This document shows, piece by piece, positions 20,580-29,759 of a stretch of 34,246 bases of DNA. The stretch lies in NCBI GenBank assembly GCA_964058805.1, contig CAXKVV010001765.1:1-34246 (forward strand). The letters are read 5' to 3'. This DNA is from Schoenoplectus triqueter (lineage: Eukaryota > Streptophyta > Magnoliopsida > Poales > Cyperaceae). The notes beneath the pieces are model-generated. The model saw nothing but the letters and a program-made list of their open reading frames with translations. It had not been told where the DNA came from and did not search any database. Position 1 is the stretch's first letter; the number at the start of each line of letters is the position of its first letter. The translations under genes were made by a program, and so were the position numbers.

Positions 20580-22061
20580 TTAGTAATGTTCTTTAAAAAA
20601 ATAATTGAAATATTTAAAAATAAATAAAAAGATTGATATGGTAAGAAATACCAAACTCCTAGAAGTCATTATGCATATACCATAAATCGTTGTCTTGAAT
20701 GTCAATTGGGTCGTCGGAATCGTTGTCTTGAATGTCAACCGGACACATAAGGCGTGAAATTCTTGTTTTCTTATATTATTTGAAAAAATATGGTGAAGAC
20801 TATTTTTAAATTTCACAATTAATGTATTAACACCTTGTGTTTTAATACCCGCCTTAACGGTAAGGTGAAGAATATGACAAGCACATTTTTGATGAAACAT
20901 CTTGCCATTCATGATAGGGTTTAATGACCGAGTAAAATAATCAATTGACTTTATATTATTACTAGCATTATCGAATGAAATCGAAAAAATTTTATTTTCT
21001 AAATCTCTTTTTAAATTAAATTCTTGTAAAACACTAATAATAGATTGATAAATAATTTGTGCAGTATGCGGAAATTTCATGATACGAAAACTTAAAACTT
21101 TTTTTTGTAATATCCAATTTTCATCAATATAATGGGCAGTAACACAAGAGTATCCAAGGCCGTGTTTACCGGCCGTCCAAATATCAGAGGTAATTGAAAC
21201 CTTATAGTTGGCATATCCAAATGTTGCTAATAAATCATTTTTACGTTCGTTATATTGTCTTTTAATCTCGGCTACCATTTTTCTATGATGAAATCTCTTA
21301 TACAATGGTTGACCACAACCTCGGATAACCAACCGGGCAAAACTTAAGCAATTACCCATACTTATTGGTTGTTCTTTTTGGGCAATATACCGGGCAAACT
21401 CACTCAACATTCTTTTTTCATCATATCTTTGGTGAGTTCTACTACCATCCGTGTTTATAACGCTTTGGACTAAATGAGGATCTAGTTGATCTTGTGGTTC
21501 CTCATTTTTTGCCACATGTTTATCAGCATGTTTTTTAAATGCACTTAGACCGTTTGCCTTAGAATATCTATAAAAAGCTTTGCAATTTTTTACCTTGCAC
21601 CTTCCGCTGAGCATGACACCGCTCGCATCCTTTGTTTGTTCATAAAAACGCCACCAAGGTGCATCGTAGGAGGGACCAGTTGTCTTCCTTTTCTTTTCTG
21701 ATGGTCTCGCTTCCATTGGTGATGGTGATACACTTGAGGTTGGAGTTTCTGCGGCAGAGGAAGGTGCGGTCGGATCTTGCGATGGGGATTCTTCAGTTAT
21801 TTCATGGGAACTTGAGGCGTATTGAGGATGATGCGGTGTAGTAAATATAGGGGTTTGTTGAGGTTGATAGTTAAGATCTTGCGGTATATAATTTGATTGA
21901 GGGTGGAGTGGGAGGTTCGCATGTCGTGGATAATATGGAGCGTTAGTTTGTGGTTGCTGATAGTATTGTGAGGGGTTTGTATTATCAACCACATCTTCAC
22001 CAAAAATATCCACACTCAACCGGTGCATAAAATCATCTACGGGATTAGGAGGATTTGCCAT
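20580..22061 (-). CDS. Truncated hAT transposase (BED finger + partial RNase H-like domain), 493 aa
   Basis: ATG at 22059-22061 follows the intron acceptor (TTTTATAG|AAATGG). The N-terminus MHRLSVDIFGEDV (12-24) is followed by a Gln/Pro/Ser-rich low-complexity region to about 118 and a basic EKKRKT (122-127). Residues 131-182 form a BED zinc finger (WWRFYE; C155, C160, H178, H182). The RNase H-like fold shows the first catalytic Asp in ITSDIWTAGKH (D293), the second in SISFDNASNN (D364), and CACHILHL (393-400). After EFHALCV (about 439) the match ends: the catalytic Glu region and the hAT dimerisation domain are deleted, and the last 54 residues are a shifted-frame read-through. In the neighbouring frame 20659-20739 encodes what looks like the original acidic tail (DIQDND twice, then LWYMHNDF and stop). 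It resembles ZBED/RICESLEEPER-type hAT proteins, which are usually about 650-700 residues. It could be translated but should not transpose alone. Confidence 0.87.
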   Translation of the reverse strand: MANPPNPVDDFMHRLSVDIFGEDVVDNTNPSQYYQQPQTNAPYYPRHANLPLHPQSNYIPQDLNYQPQQTPIFTTPHHPQYASSSHEITEESPSQDPTAPSSAAETPTSSVSPSPMEARPSEKKRKTTGPSYDAPWWRFYEQTKDASGVMLSGRCKVKNCKAFYRYSKANGLSAFKKHADKHVAKNEEPQDQLDPHLVQSVINTDGSRTHQRYDEKRMLSEFARYIAQKEQPISMGNCLSFARLVIRGCGQPLYKRFHHRKMVAEIKRQYNERKNDLLATFGYANYKVSITSDIWTAGKHGLGYSCVTAHYIDENWILQKKVLSFRIMKFPHTAQIIYQSIISVLQEFNLKRDLENKIFSISFDNASNNIKSIDYFTRSLNPIMNGKMFHQKCACHILHLTVKAGIKTQGVNTLIVKFKNSLHHIFSNNIRKQEFHALCVRLTFKTTIPTTQLTFKTTIYGICIMTSRSLVFLTISIFLFIFKYFNYFFKEHY

Positions 22062-22087
22062 TTCTATAAAAAAAAGAATATAAAAAT

Positions 22088-22400
22088 CCCTACTTAAAAA
22101 ATAAATTTAACATTCTAAAAAATGTTCTAACAAAAAAATGAATTTAACACAATAAATAAATTTACAAAAGAAAACAACAATCTAAATAAATCCCTACTTA
22201 AAAAATAAATTTAACATTCTAAAAAATGTTCTAACAAAAAAATGAATTTAACATAATAAATAAATTTTAAAAAGAAAACAACAATCTAAATAAATCCCTA
22301 CTTAAAAAATAAATTTAACATTCTAAAATAAATTCTAACCAAAAAATAAATTTAACATTAAATCTAATATTCTAAATCAATTAATCTAGCAACATAAAAC
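22088..22400. repeat. ~104-bp tandem repeat in the 5'UTR intron of B
   Basis: CCCTACTTAAAAAATAAATT recurs at 22088, 22192 and 22296. The first two copies are nearly identical; the third diverges. It accounts for much of the 517-bp intron. Confidence 0.88.
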
Positions 22401-22835
22401 TAAAATGTAATATTCTAAGAAAAAAATAAATTTCTACAATTAAAAAATTATAAATAAAAAATTAGATTTTATAAATAAACTAATTTCTACAAATTTCAAA
22501 TAAAAAATTATGAATAAAATCTAACAACATAACTAATTTCTATAAATAAAAATTACAACTAATTAAAATTAAAAACTAACCTTGAAGGAAAAATATTATC
22601 GCAACGATGAAATTGAGAAATGGCGAATACCGAATATTATCCTTCTAATCTTCTATATTTTCGATTAGTTAATTTTTTCAATGGACTAATAACAAATTAA
22701 TAATTCTAAACTATTTTTTTGTTTTTTGGAATAAGAAAATTAAATTTGAGATTAAATGAAAATTTGAGAATTTGATAGATTGAGAAGAGAGGGAGAATGA
22801 GATTTTGATGTGTTTTGAGATGTAAATGGGAGTGG

Positions 22836-22843
22836 TATTTATA
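22836..22843 (-). promoter_or_regulatory. TATA box of hAT element B
   Basis: The minus strand reads ATATCTATAAATACCACTCC, followed by a leader with CTCCCTCTCTTCTCAATC. The 5'UTR donor is at 22580 (TTCAAG|GTTAGT) and the acceptor at 22064. Position and flanks match the TATA box of element A. Confidence 0.7.
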
Positions 22844-22918
22844 GATATTTTTGGGAGGGAAAATTTCAGATTTTTGGAATTTTTTTATTTTTTTTTATTT
22901 TTTTTCGGATTTTTCTGC

Positions 22919-22998
22919 ACTTGGGGGTATTTTGGGGGGGGCCTATCACCTTTTTGTACACTTGGGGGTATTTTGGGGGGGCCCTATCACCTTTTAAT
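22919..22998. repeat. 40-bp G-run tandem repeat upstream of the B promoter
   Basis: CACTTGGGGGTATTTTGGGG occurs at 22919 and 22959, each followed by CCTATCACCTTTT. Long G runs continue at 23034-23085. The runs could form G-quadruplexes on the plus strand. Confidence 0.8.
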
Positions 22999-23074
22999 TA
23001 AAAAAATTCACCAAAAAATTCTGCCGCAGATGTGGGGGGGGCCGGGTGGGGGGGGGGAGGGGGGCCGGGTGGGG

Positions 23075-23295
23075 GGGGGTCCGGTCCGGTCCGGTCCACG
23101 GTCCACGGTCCGGTCCGGTCCACGGTCCGGCACGGGACGGGTCGGCACGGTCCATTTTCGGGTTTAACGTGAACCGGCCCACCGTTGGACCGGACCAAGG
23201 CAAGGCACGGTCCGGTCCACGGTCCGGAGACGGTCCGGTCCGGTCCGGTCCACGGTCACGGTCCGGTCCGGGACGGGTTGGACCGGACGGGTTTT
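23075..23295. repeat. CGGTCC subterminal cluster, 5' end of B
   Basis: Dense CCGGTCCGGTCC and CACGGTCC motifs in the same plus-strand orientation as in the 20025-20190 cluster. A has mostly ACCCGTCC-type motifs in the matching place, so the two relatives differ in subterminal motif. Overlapping Gly/Pro/Arg-rich frames here are by-products. Confidence 0.75.
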
Positions 23296-23508
23296 TTCAA
23301 AACTCTAGTCCCGACCCGCTGACCCGCCCAACTCGACGGGTCTAGAATGGATCATATCCAAACCCCCCCAAAGTGGACCCGTAGTAACCCGTCCATCGTA
23401 ACCCGTTTATTCGTCCCGCCAAAATCCACCAACCCGATATAACCCGTCCCATCCTGACCCGCTATAACCCGACCCGATCCGTACCGTTTTTTTAACACTA
23501 GGGCACAC

Positions 23509-25061
23509 AGTCTTTAAGAGAATTAATGACGTGACGTTGGAGTACTATACTTCGGGTGTTTGTAGTATAGCTATATAGTTTTTTATTGGTACATGTCCCT
23601 AGCCAAGCACCTACTAGAAACCTTGAAGTGATGGTTTGTCCCTACTTTCCTTACATAAATTCAGCCCCTGCCCCAGGCCATGAATGCAGAATAAAGAAAA
23701 AAAATATTAATAATAGTTGGATATATACTAATCAATGTCAACACTTACACTCATGGGAAAGTGAAACTAAATCTAAAGATGATGCTTTTCTAGGTTTGTT
23801 TAAGAGGAAGGGTCGGTTCTTCTGTGGAGAACGACATGCACGTAGTACAATAAAACGGGGAGACTTAATTTTTCGTAACTTATTACAGAAGTTCATGAAA
23901 TATAATTATTATGTACAAATAAACCATATTTAATTCATATTTTATTAAAATGTTATGAAGGGATATATAAACATTGACAATTTTCTACAATTAACTAATT
24001 TGCAAGAGCTGTCATAAAATAATTAGTTTCATTTGCCTCATTTTTTAAAATGTTTCATGCACTTATTATATGTCAATCATTTCGTATTAATTCAATTTCA
24101 GCCTACTTAACTTTGAAAATGTGCTCCCTCTTGTACTATTCTTAATTGTTTAATGAAATTATAGTAGGTAGCATACCTACTCCATTAAAAGAGAAAACTG
24201 ACAGTTTGCAACTTGTTAAATCTTGATGGCGAGGTATTACACAATTCAAGGTAGAACTAGCCAATTGTATTATGTTCTCAGCTTCTCTTTAATAGTCTCA
24301 TTATGCCCTTAAATAAAGTAGGTCCTGCAAGTTACAACATATCATTAAATCATGCAAAAGCCACAAAAGATCCGGACAAGCGACTTAGAAAGAAGCATGT
24401 AGTAATTGACCACCTTGATAAATACGAATCTAATTAATGTGCTAAGTTTCCCCATGTCTTGTCCTTGAGAGACCCTAGGAGGAATCTTGATCTGATTTAT
24501 TCTCAAGATTTGAGCTTACTTATTTTAGATTTGATTAAATGAATGGAATGATCATGTCACATGCATGTTTTTGATTGTTCAATTAGTACAAATGCCTCTA
24601 AATCTTGGTCTCATAACGTCATTACAATGGACTGAAATATAGTATTTATCCTTGAACTAATTTAACTTGAGCACGTGTATATATACGTAGCAGTATCGTG
24701 ATGAAATATTCTCGTTTTATTTTTTTAAGCAAAATGCTTTACTTCAATGTCTTCAATTGAGTTAACAGCTATTCATATTTAACCACGTTTTAATGAAGAA
24801 AATATTAAATATTACTTTTAATATTAGAATTTTCATGTTTCAAAGCTTCAATGATCTCATAAGTTCAAGGTGCGTGTACAGAATGTCACTCAAGAGCTGT
24901 AAATTTTTCATCTTTGTTATTTGTATTTTCCTCTAAGAATTAATGCCTTAATGATCTTTATAATGCAGAGGAATAAGACGGTCTCTAGAATTTAAATTGG
25001 AATTATCAACTAATTCACATTTAGTCGTGTTTTTGGGCCTCAGAGACTTCAGTTTTATATA
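23509..25061. other. No gene recognised
   Basis: Moderately AT-rich sequence. The 115-codon frame at 23586-23933 (plus) has no recognisable domain and no clear coding bias. No repeats with clear ends. Confidence 0.5.
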
Positions 25062-25533
25062 TCTATACTATTATATAAAGCATCTAAGAATTGGATGGTC
25101 CATTTTTTGTCATTATAAATTTTTATTATACCCATTTTATCCCTCAATTAGATGGATAATATTTATTGTTGGTTGATCGAACGTATGTGATCGCGTCCAT
25201 TGATTCCCTCTTTCTCTCCATTTCTTTTCCTTATATACTATTATTTCCATAATTTTTATTTTTTTTATTTAGCAACTTTGTGCATATTTGGTAAGGAATT
25301 AATGGTGATAATATATGTTAGAATAATTTACTTTTCTTTCCATAAAAATCTTTAATCATTAACTCATATTGTGCAAAAATCTCATCAAAGATTAAATATA
25401 GTATTTATTATATGTTTTCTCTATAATTTGGTGAATTTATAATTTAATATTAGATAAATGTGAATTTTTTTTTCTTATAATATTTTAATGTTTAAATAAA
25501 AAATTCTGCTGCAACGCGCGGGTATATAGCTAT
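25062..25533 (+). mobile_element. Helitron-like non-autonomous element
   Basis: Begins TCTATACTATTATATAAAGC, a start I associate with a common family of plant Helitrons, and ends CTGCAACGCGCGGGTATATAG then CTA within a TA run. There is no target duplication, as expected for Helitrons, which insert between A and T. The GCAACGCGCGGG motif with a short imperfect hairpin near the 3' end is typical. The exact 3' end is obscured by the TA microsatellite. Non-coding, 470 bp. Confidence 0.62.
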
Positions 25534-25543
25534 ATATATATAT

Positions 25544-25569
<26 letters not shown>
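25526..25569. repeat. (TA)n(GA)n microsatellite
   Basis: A TA run is followed directly by about 12 GA units, starting at the 3' end of the Helitron-like element. Confidence 0.9.
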
Positions 25570-25570
<1 letters not shown>

Positions 25571-25576
<6 letters not shown>

Positions 25577-26560
25577 AGATCCTATGCCATTTCAACAAAA
25601 TCTAATAGTGTTGGCCGTTGGTTCGTTCATACAGGAAACTAGATGGAGAGCAAAAACATTTAGACACATTGAATCCTTTTATTCTTTATCAAAGGGGACA
25701 TGATAAGTTTTAATTGACAAATATTCTACGTATCTGACGGAAGAACATCATAAAAAGAGAGAACTTTTAATGAGGTCCTTTAATTTGTTTGGCTTTGTGG
25801 AAGGGAATAAACGACCACTTTATGCGCCATGTGCCATCACGAGTCCAAGAGTTGTATCAAATATACTTGTTCTCCAAATTATTTCATCGATATCATTTCA
25901 TTTCCAATTAAGCATGTATCTGTTTGTTTGCTGAATGCTGACATCAACATGAAATACCTTTTTTTTCCTTTTTTGTATTATAACTGCTGAACATGATAAT
26001 GGATCGCAGTCATATATCACCGATCTTCTCTTTTTTTATATTCCAATATATCATGGATCTATTTCCATCTGAAATGCAGAAGTTACGTGTGATTCTCGTT
26101 TGATCGATGACTTGAGGTTCTGATGTTGTCTTGTCTCCTACATCTGTTAAAATCCCAAGCCCATTTTTGCTAAGATTTTTGTTGGATTTTAAGTAAATAT
26201 TAATTCAAGTACCTGGCAAGGGATTAGACTAACAAAGCCCAATGCTTCCATCCCATTCGAATTTCGGGCTAGGCCTCACTCATATAGGTGAAAACACTTA
26301 ACCTGTAAAAAATCAGATAAATTTATAATTTAATGTTTTGCGAGCCTTCTCATCTTGAAAAATAAAATTGAAATATTGTTTCGGAAAAAATTCATGCCAA
26401 ATCCAATAACAAAATATGTGTAATTTATTACATAAGAGCTATCGGAGTTAACCTGATTAGAAATCGAAAACGTGGATTAATTGTACCTTAAGTTCATATT
26501 TTCATAATTCCTGAGAAATAAAGATTTATATTTAAAAGTATTATTCTAACGACGAGTTTG
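25571..26560. other. No gene recognised; 3' flank of DAD1
   Basis: No coding signature or repeat. The DAD1 transcript on the minus strand probably ends somewhere in 26500-26800. I cannot place the polyadenylation site. Confidence 0.45.
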
Positions 26561-26828
26561 TTCAGAACCTTTTTATGCTAACAACTTCTGAAAAGTGCAA
26601 CATAAAATATGAAATTATACTGCAACCATTATGATTACTGAATTGTAAAACAGAAAGCTTTAATATTCCTAAATTGACATCACCAAAATAGATATCTAAT
26701 ATTCTCAAAATCTGAACTAGAAAGCTACTTTTCCAAGAAGAAAAACACAATCCCAATATGAAAGTTTCACAAACTGTATAATTGTATTTGGAATGTTACC
26801 ACTCCATCTGAGAAAAACTTGGTGACAA

Positions 26829-29379
26829 TTAACCAAGGAAATTCATAATCACTAGATGGAGCACCAGATTGCACAGCACAAAATCAGCAAAAGCACGTTC
26901 TGGCGGCAGATCCTACAATGAAGAACTCATGAACGAATGCATTTTTTTGTGCATGAACCCATCAGGACTATGATCAGTACTGACAACATTAAGATAAGAA
27001 ATGTTGATCTGATCAGGCCAAAGCCTCCACCAATTGGTTGGACGCAACAAGTACAAAAGAGATTAACAAAGATACACAGAGAAGGACACTTATTTAGTCA
27101 GACCTCTTATTGGCATTATAAATGACAACACATTGACAATCTTGACAATGGACTTCTAAAAAATACAAAAAAAAACTTTAAAATAGAAAAAAGTTCATAG
27201 ATGTGTTCTTCTACTTATAGAAACAATTTATACAATTTCATTAACATTTGATAGTTCATCAAAGACCATCAAGATTTTATGTAATTTGCAACGGTTCCAA
27301 CTTAATGGTCTTTGATGGACTATCGAATGATAATGAAATTGCATAATTGCATGAAATTGAAACACTATGAATCTTTAAGTAGAAAAACATATCCATAAAC
27401 TTTTTCTTTTTTTTGTATCTTTTTAAAAGTCCGTCAAGATTGTCAAGGGATCTCTCCCCTATAAATAGAGAGGATAAAGCATAAAGATAGGAATCTACAA
27501 CTTCAAGATTTGGATAGATAACTAATATTCTAGCCTACTGGACAATACCATTAGAGAAAAAGAGGCATGGTACCTTGAATTCCTTGTTATCTTTGTTGAC
27601 CTGAATGCGGAGACAAACTGCATCAAAATAGGAGGAAAACAGGGGTTCAGTAACAAATCAGCTAGGAACATATTTGTTTGAAAAATATAGCTAAGTAATG
27701 GTCTAACATAGTTAGATAGTGCAAGAAGGGGGGGGCAAACCAGCTAAAACAGCAGTGCCAACACAAGAAAGGATGCCTGACAGGAAAGAGTTGAAGGGAA
27801 AAGATCCCACCATTGCCATGTAACCTACCTGAGATACACATAGCATTGTTAGAAACAGAATCTGAAATATATACTGCTAGATGCCATTCTTTCTATATAT
27901 GGCTTGTTGCAAACCTTGATAGGATATGGTACTGGTAGTTTTACCAACCATGGTAACTGTCAGTTTTGACCTTATAGACCTGTACCATAGTGAATTAGCT
28001 GAAATTAAACAATTAATCGACCCTGGCTTAAATTTAGAAACAGGTTTCCAATATCATTTGCCATAGAATATTGGCATTGATTAGTGGAAGTAGCTCGTCA
28101 ACTATTAAGTAACATAGGGCAAACTTAAGTATACGACCCAAGTAACTTTCTGATGATAATAATTCATATGCATAAAGTTTGCTTGTGAGGTGAGATTTCA
28201 TTGTTAGCTTCCATAAATTGTGAAACACTTAAAAAACTAATTACAAGACCAATGCAATACCGACCCACAATGATCTCTTTTATACTCATGATGCAATATT
28301 CTAAGTTAAGACAGTGTGCAAGTGTACATATATGATGGAAGAGAAACCAACTCCTGGTTCCTTTTTTTCTGAGAAGCAATCCTAGGACAAAATTTTATTG
28401 TTCTCTTTTGAAAAATAAAATAAATAGGAACAGAAATGTACCTGAATTAGAGCTGTCACAACAGCATAAACCACATAAAGATCAATAATCTGCATATAAA
28501 TTGTAACAAAAGGGTTGTGACTGTGTCTAGTACAGATCAATAGTTCAATACCATTAAACTTTTCTCAACAAAAAGAAAAATCACAAATATTGTTAGAATT
28601 ATTATGTATTGACTCAAGATTTGATATGCTATAGAAGAGAGAACAAAATATTCATTCACAATTAACAAACAGGACAGGAAAGAATTGAAAGAGGAAAACC
28701 GTATGAAATTAATGTGTACAGCTATTAACCTTGAGGAATATCAATTGACCTCTACGGTTATGACGTTATAAGAGCCTCAATTGGACTCAATATTAACTCC
28801 CTAATTAAATCAAATTAATTTCAGAATAAAGGTATCCAATGTTGCTTTCTTTGTTACATATACGCTATACGCTCCTAAAGAGGCGCATTTGTGAACTGTT
28901 CAATATATTGTTATCTCATTTAGCTCAAAAAAAATTATCTATTGCTAATGTAATTTTTCATTAGCATTTCACGATTGAGAGAAAAACAACAGTCCATTAC
29001 ATCCTTTTTGAAGCTGTGACCAACGGGAAGGATCAAGTGGTCGTAGTATTTCTAGAATTGCATATGTCGGGAAGCCTCACACGTGGAGGGGCGATAGCAT
29101 TCTTAGTTCAATGCTAAATGCATTATCGACCACAGGCTATATTCTAAAGTCTAAACCCATTCTTCCATTTACATTTTAATATTTAGATATGATTAATTAA
29201 TTGATCTATCATATATTCCCCTTTATTTAATAATTAATTTCCAACAAATATAACACAATTGAAAGTTTTTAGAGAAAAAAAAATTTCTCCAGGTTTACCT
29301 TGAGGTTCGTAGGAGTGGCAGCATACGCCTTACGAAGGGACTGAATGAGAAGCTGCGCGTCATTTGTAGCTTTCGCCAT
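26829..29379 (-). CDS. DAD1: DAD1, oligosaccharyltransferase subunit (5 coding exons, complete)
   Basis: Small ER-membrane subunit of the oligosaccharyltransferase that N-glycosylates nascent proteins; first known as an anti-apoptotic gene. Coding exons on the minus strand: 29299-29379 ([23 protein letters not shown]), 28442-28489 ([16 protein letters not shown]), 27741-27828 ([18 protein letters not shown]..), 27574-27617 (..[14 protein letters not shown]) and 26829-26912 ([27 protein letters not shown]). All introns are GT-AG and the frame is open throughout, giving 114 residues, the usual length. Hydrophobic segments at about 28-48, 50-74 and 92-112 fit the three membrane helices. [11 protein letters not shown] (51-61), [11 protein letters not shown] (88-98) and the C-terminal NFLG are family signatures. 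A hairpin MITE sits in intron 4. No lesion seen; expected to be functional. Confidence 0.97.
27124..27459. mobile_element. Hairpin MITE M5 in DAD1 intron 4
   Basis: A 336-bp member of the M family. TATAAAT flanks it (27117-27123 and 27460-27466), with the eighth base differing. The left end is damaged (GACAACACATTGACAATC in place of the full terminus) while the right end keeps CAAGGGATCTCTCCCC. The inner arms have TTCATCAAAGACCATCA and GGTCTTTGATGGACTATC. It is 114 bp from exon 4 and 211 bp from exon 5. Confidence 0.85.
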
Positions 29380-29381
29380 TC

Positions 29382-29745
29382 CTAGCACCCACAAATTTCA
29401 AACTCAAATACAGTCAGGAAAAATCAGATCAAAACTAATCCATCGCATAAACTAAAATTGAAAGGAAATTTTGATCAAAGTGATCAGGTGAGCTTATCAG
29501 AACTATGAAGAGCAGAAAAAGAAAAGAGCTCACCTGATCTTCTTCGGATCTAGATGTGTGGGGGGATGAGATTCAATGGAGATTATCTGAGAACGATGAG
29601 ATCGAGAGTGAAAAACCTTGCGAGAAGACGAGGGAAAGGAAGACCTTCGTCCGAGGGGCTTGAGAGGAAACATTTCATGGGCTGGTTTGTAAATGCTGGA
29701 TGAAACTAGTAGTATGTCTCTACTACTCGTAGTGACTTGGGCCAG
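29382..29745 (-). promoter_or_regulatory. DAD1 5'UTR intron and promoter-proximal region
   Basis: The start codon is preceded by GGGTGCTAG|GA, an acceptor two bases before ATG. A matching donor (AAGATCAG|GTGAGC) gives a 152-bp 5'UTR intron at 29382-29533, so the leader exon starts at 29534 and probably extends to about 29650. On the plus strand, TGGGCT (29678-29683) and TGGGCC (29738-29743), with a related GGGCTG near 29752, fit site II-type promoter elements of plant housekeeping genes. No convincing TATA box. Confidence 0.6.
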
Positions 29746-29759
29746 TTAAACGGGCTGTC

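Larger units (their letters stand above)
20014..23307 (-). mobile_element. Inner hAT element B, nested in A with perfect 8-bp TSD
   Basis: Flanked by GTCCCGAC (20006-20013 and 23308-23315), which is A subterminal sequence. The 5' terminus on the minus strand is TAGAGTTTTGAAAAAACCCG and the 3' terminus, read inward, is TAGTGGATTGAAGACGGTCC. Both resemble the termini of A. Order on the minus strand: subterminal CGGTCC cluster, TATA box, leader, 5'UTR intron (22580-22064), truncated transposase gene, GC-rich 3' block, AT-rich tract, second CGGTCC cluster. At 3,294 bp it is an internally deleted relative of a longer autonomous element. Confidence 0.92.
17668..23500 (+). mobile_element. Outer hAT element A (host of nested element B)
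   Basis: Flanked by GGGCACAA (17660-17667) and GGGCACAC (23501-23508), 7 of 8 matching. The left terminus TAGAGTTGTAAAATAAC and the right terminus, read inward as TAGTGTTAAAAAAACGG, are related. Subterminal regions are packed with GACCCG/ACCCGTCC motifs (17690-18010; 19970-20005 with 23309-23480). In the plus direction come a TATA box, a 5'UTR with an intron (18351-18726), a degenerate transposase gene and a 3' block. Element B is inserted in the 3' subterminal region; without B and its duplication, A is about 2.5 kb, an internally deleted derivative. Confidence 0.88.

Noticed and set aside
22826..23345. Overlapping frames on both strands upstream of the B promoter
   Set aside because: Low-complexity products of G runs and CGGTCC repeats.
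23586..23933. 115-codon plus-strand frame
   Set aside because: Reads in part like a protein but no domain is recognised and there is no supporting structure; not strong enough to call a gene.
26562..26756. 64-codon minus-strand frame 3' of DAD1
   Set aside because: Lies in the probable DAD1 3'UTR or its flank, with no motif.
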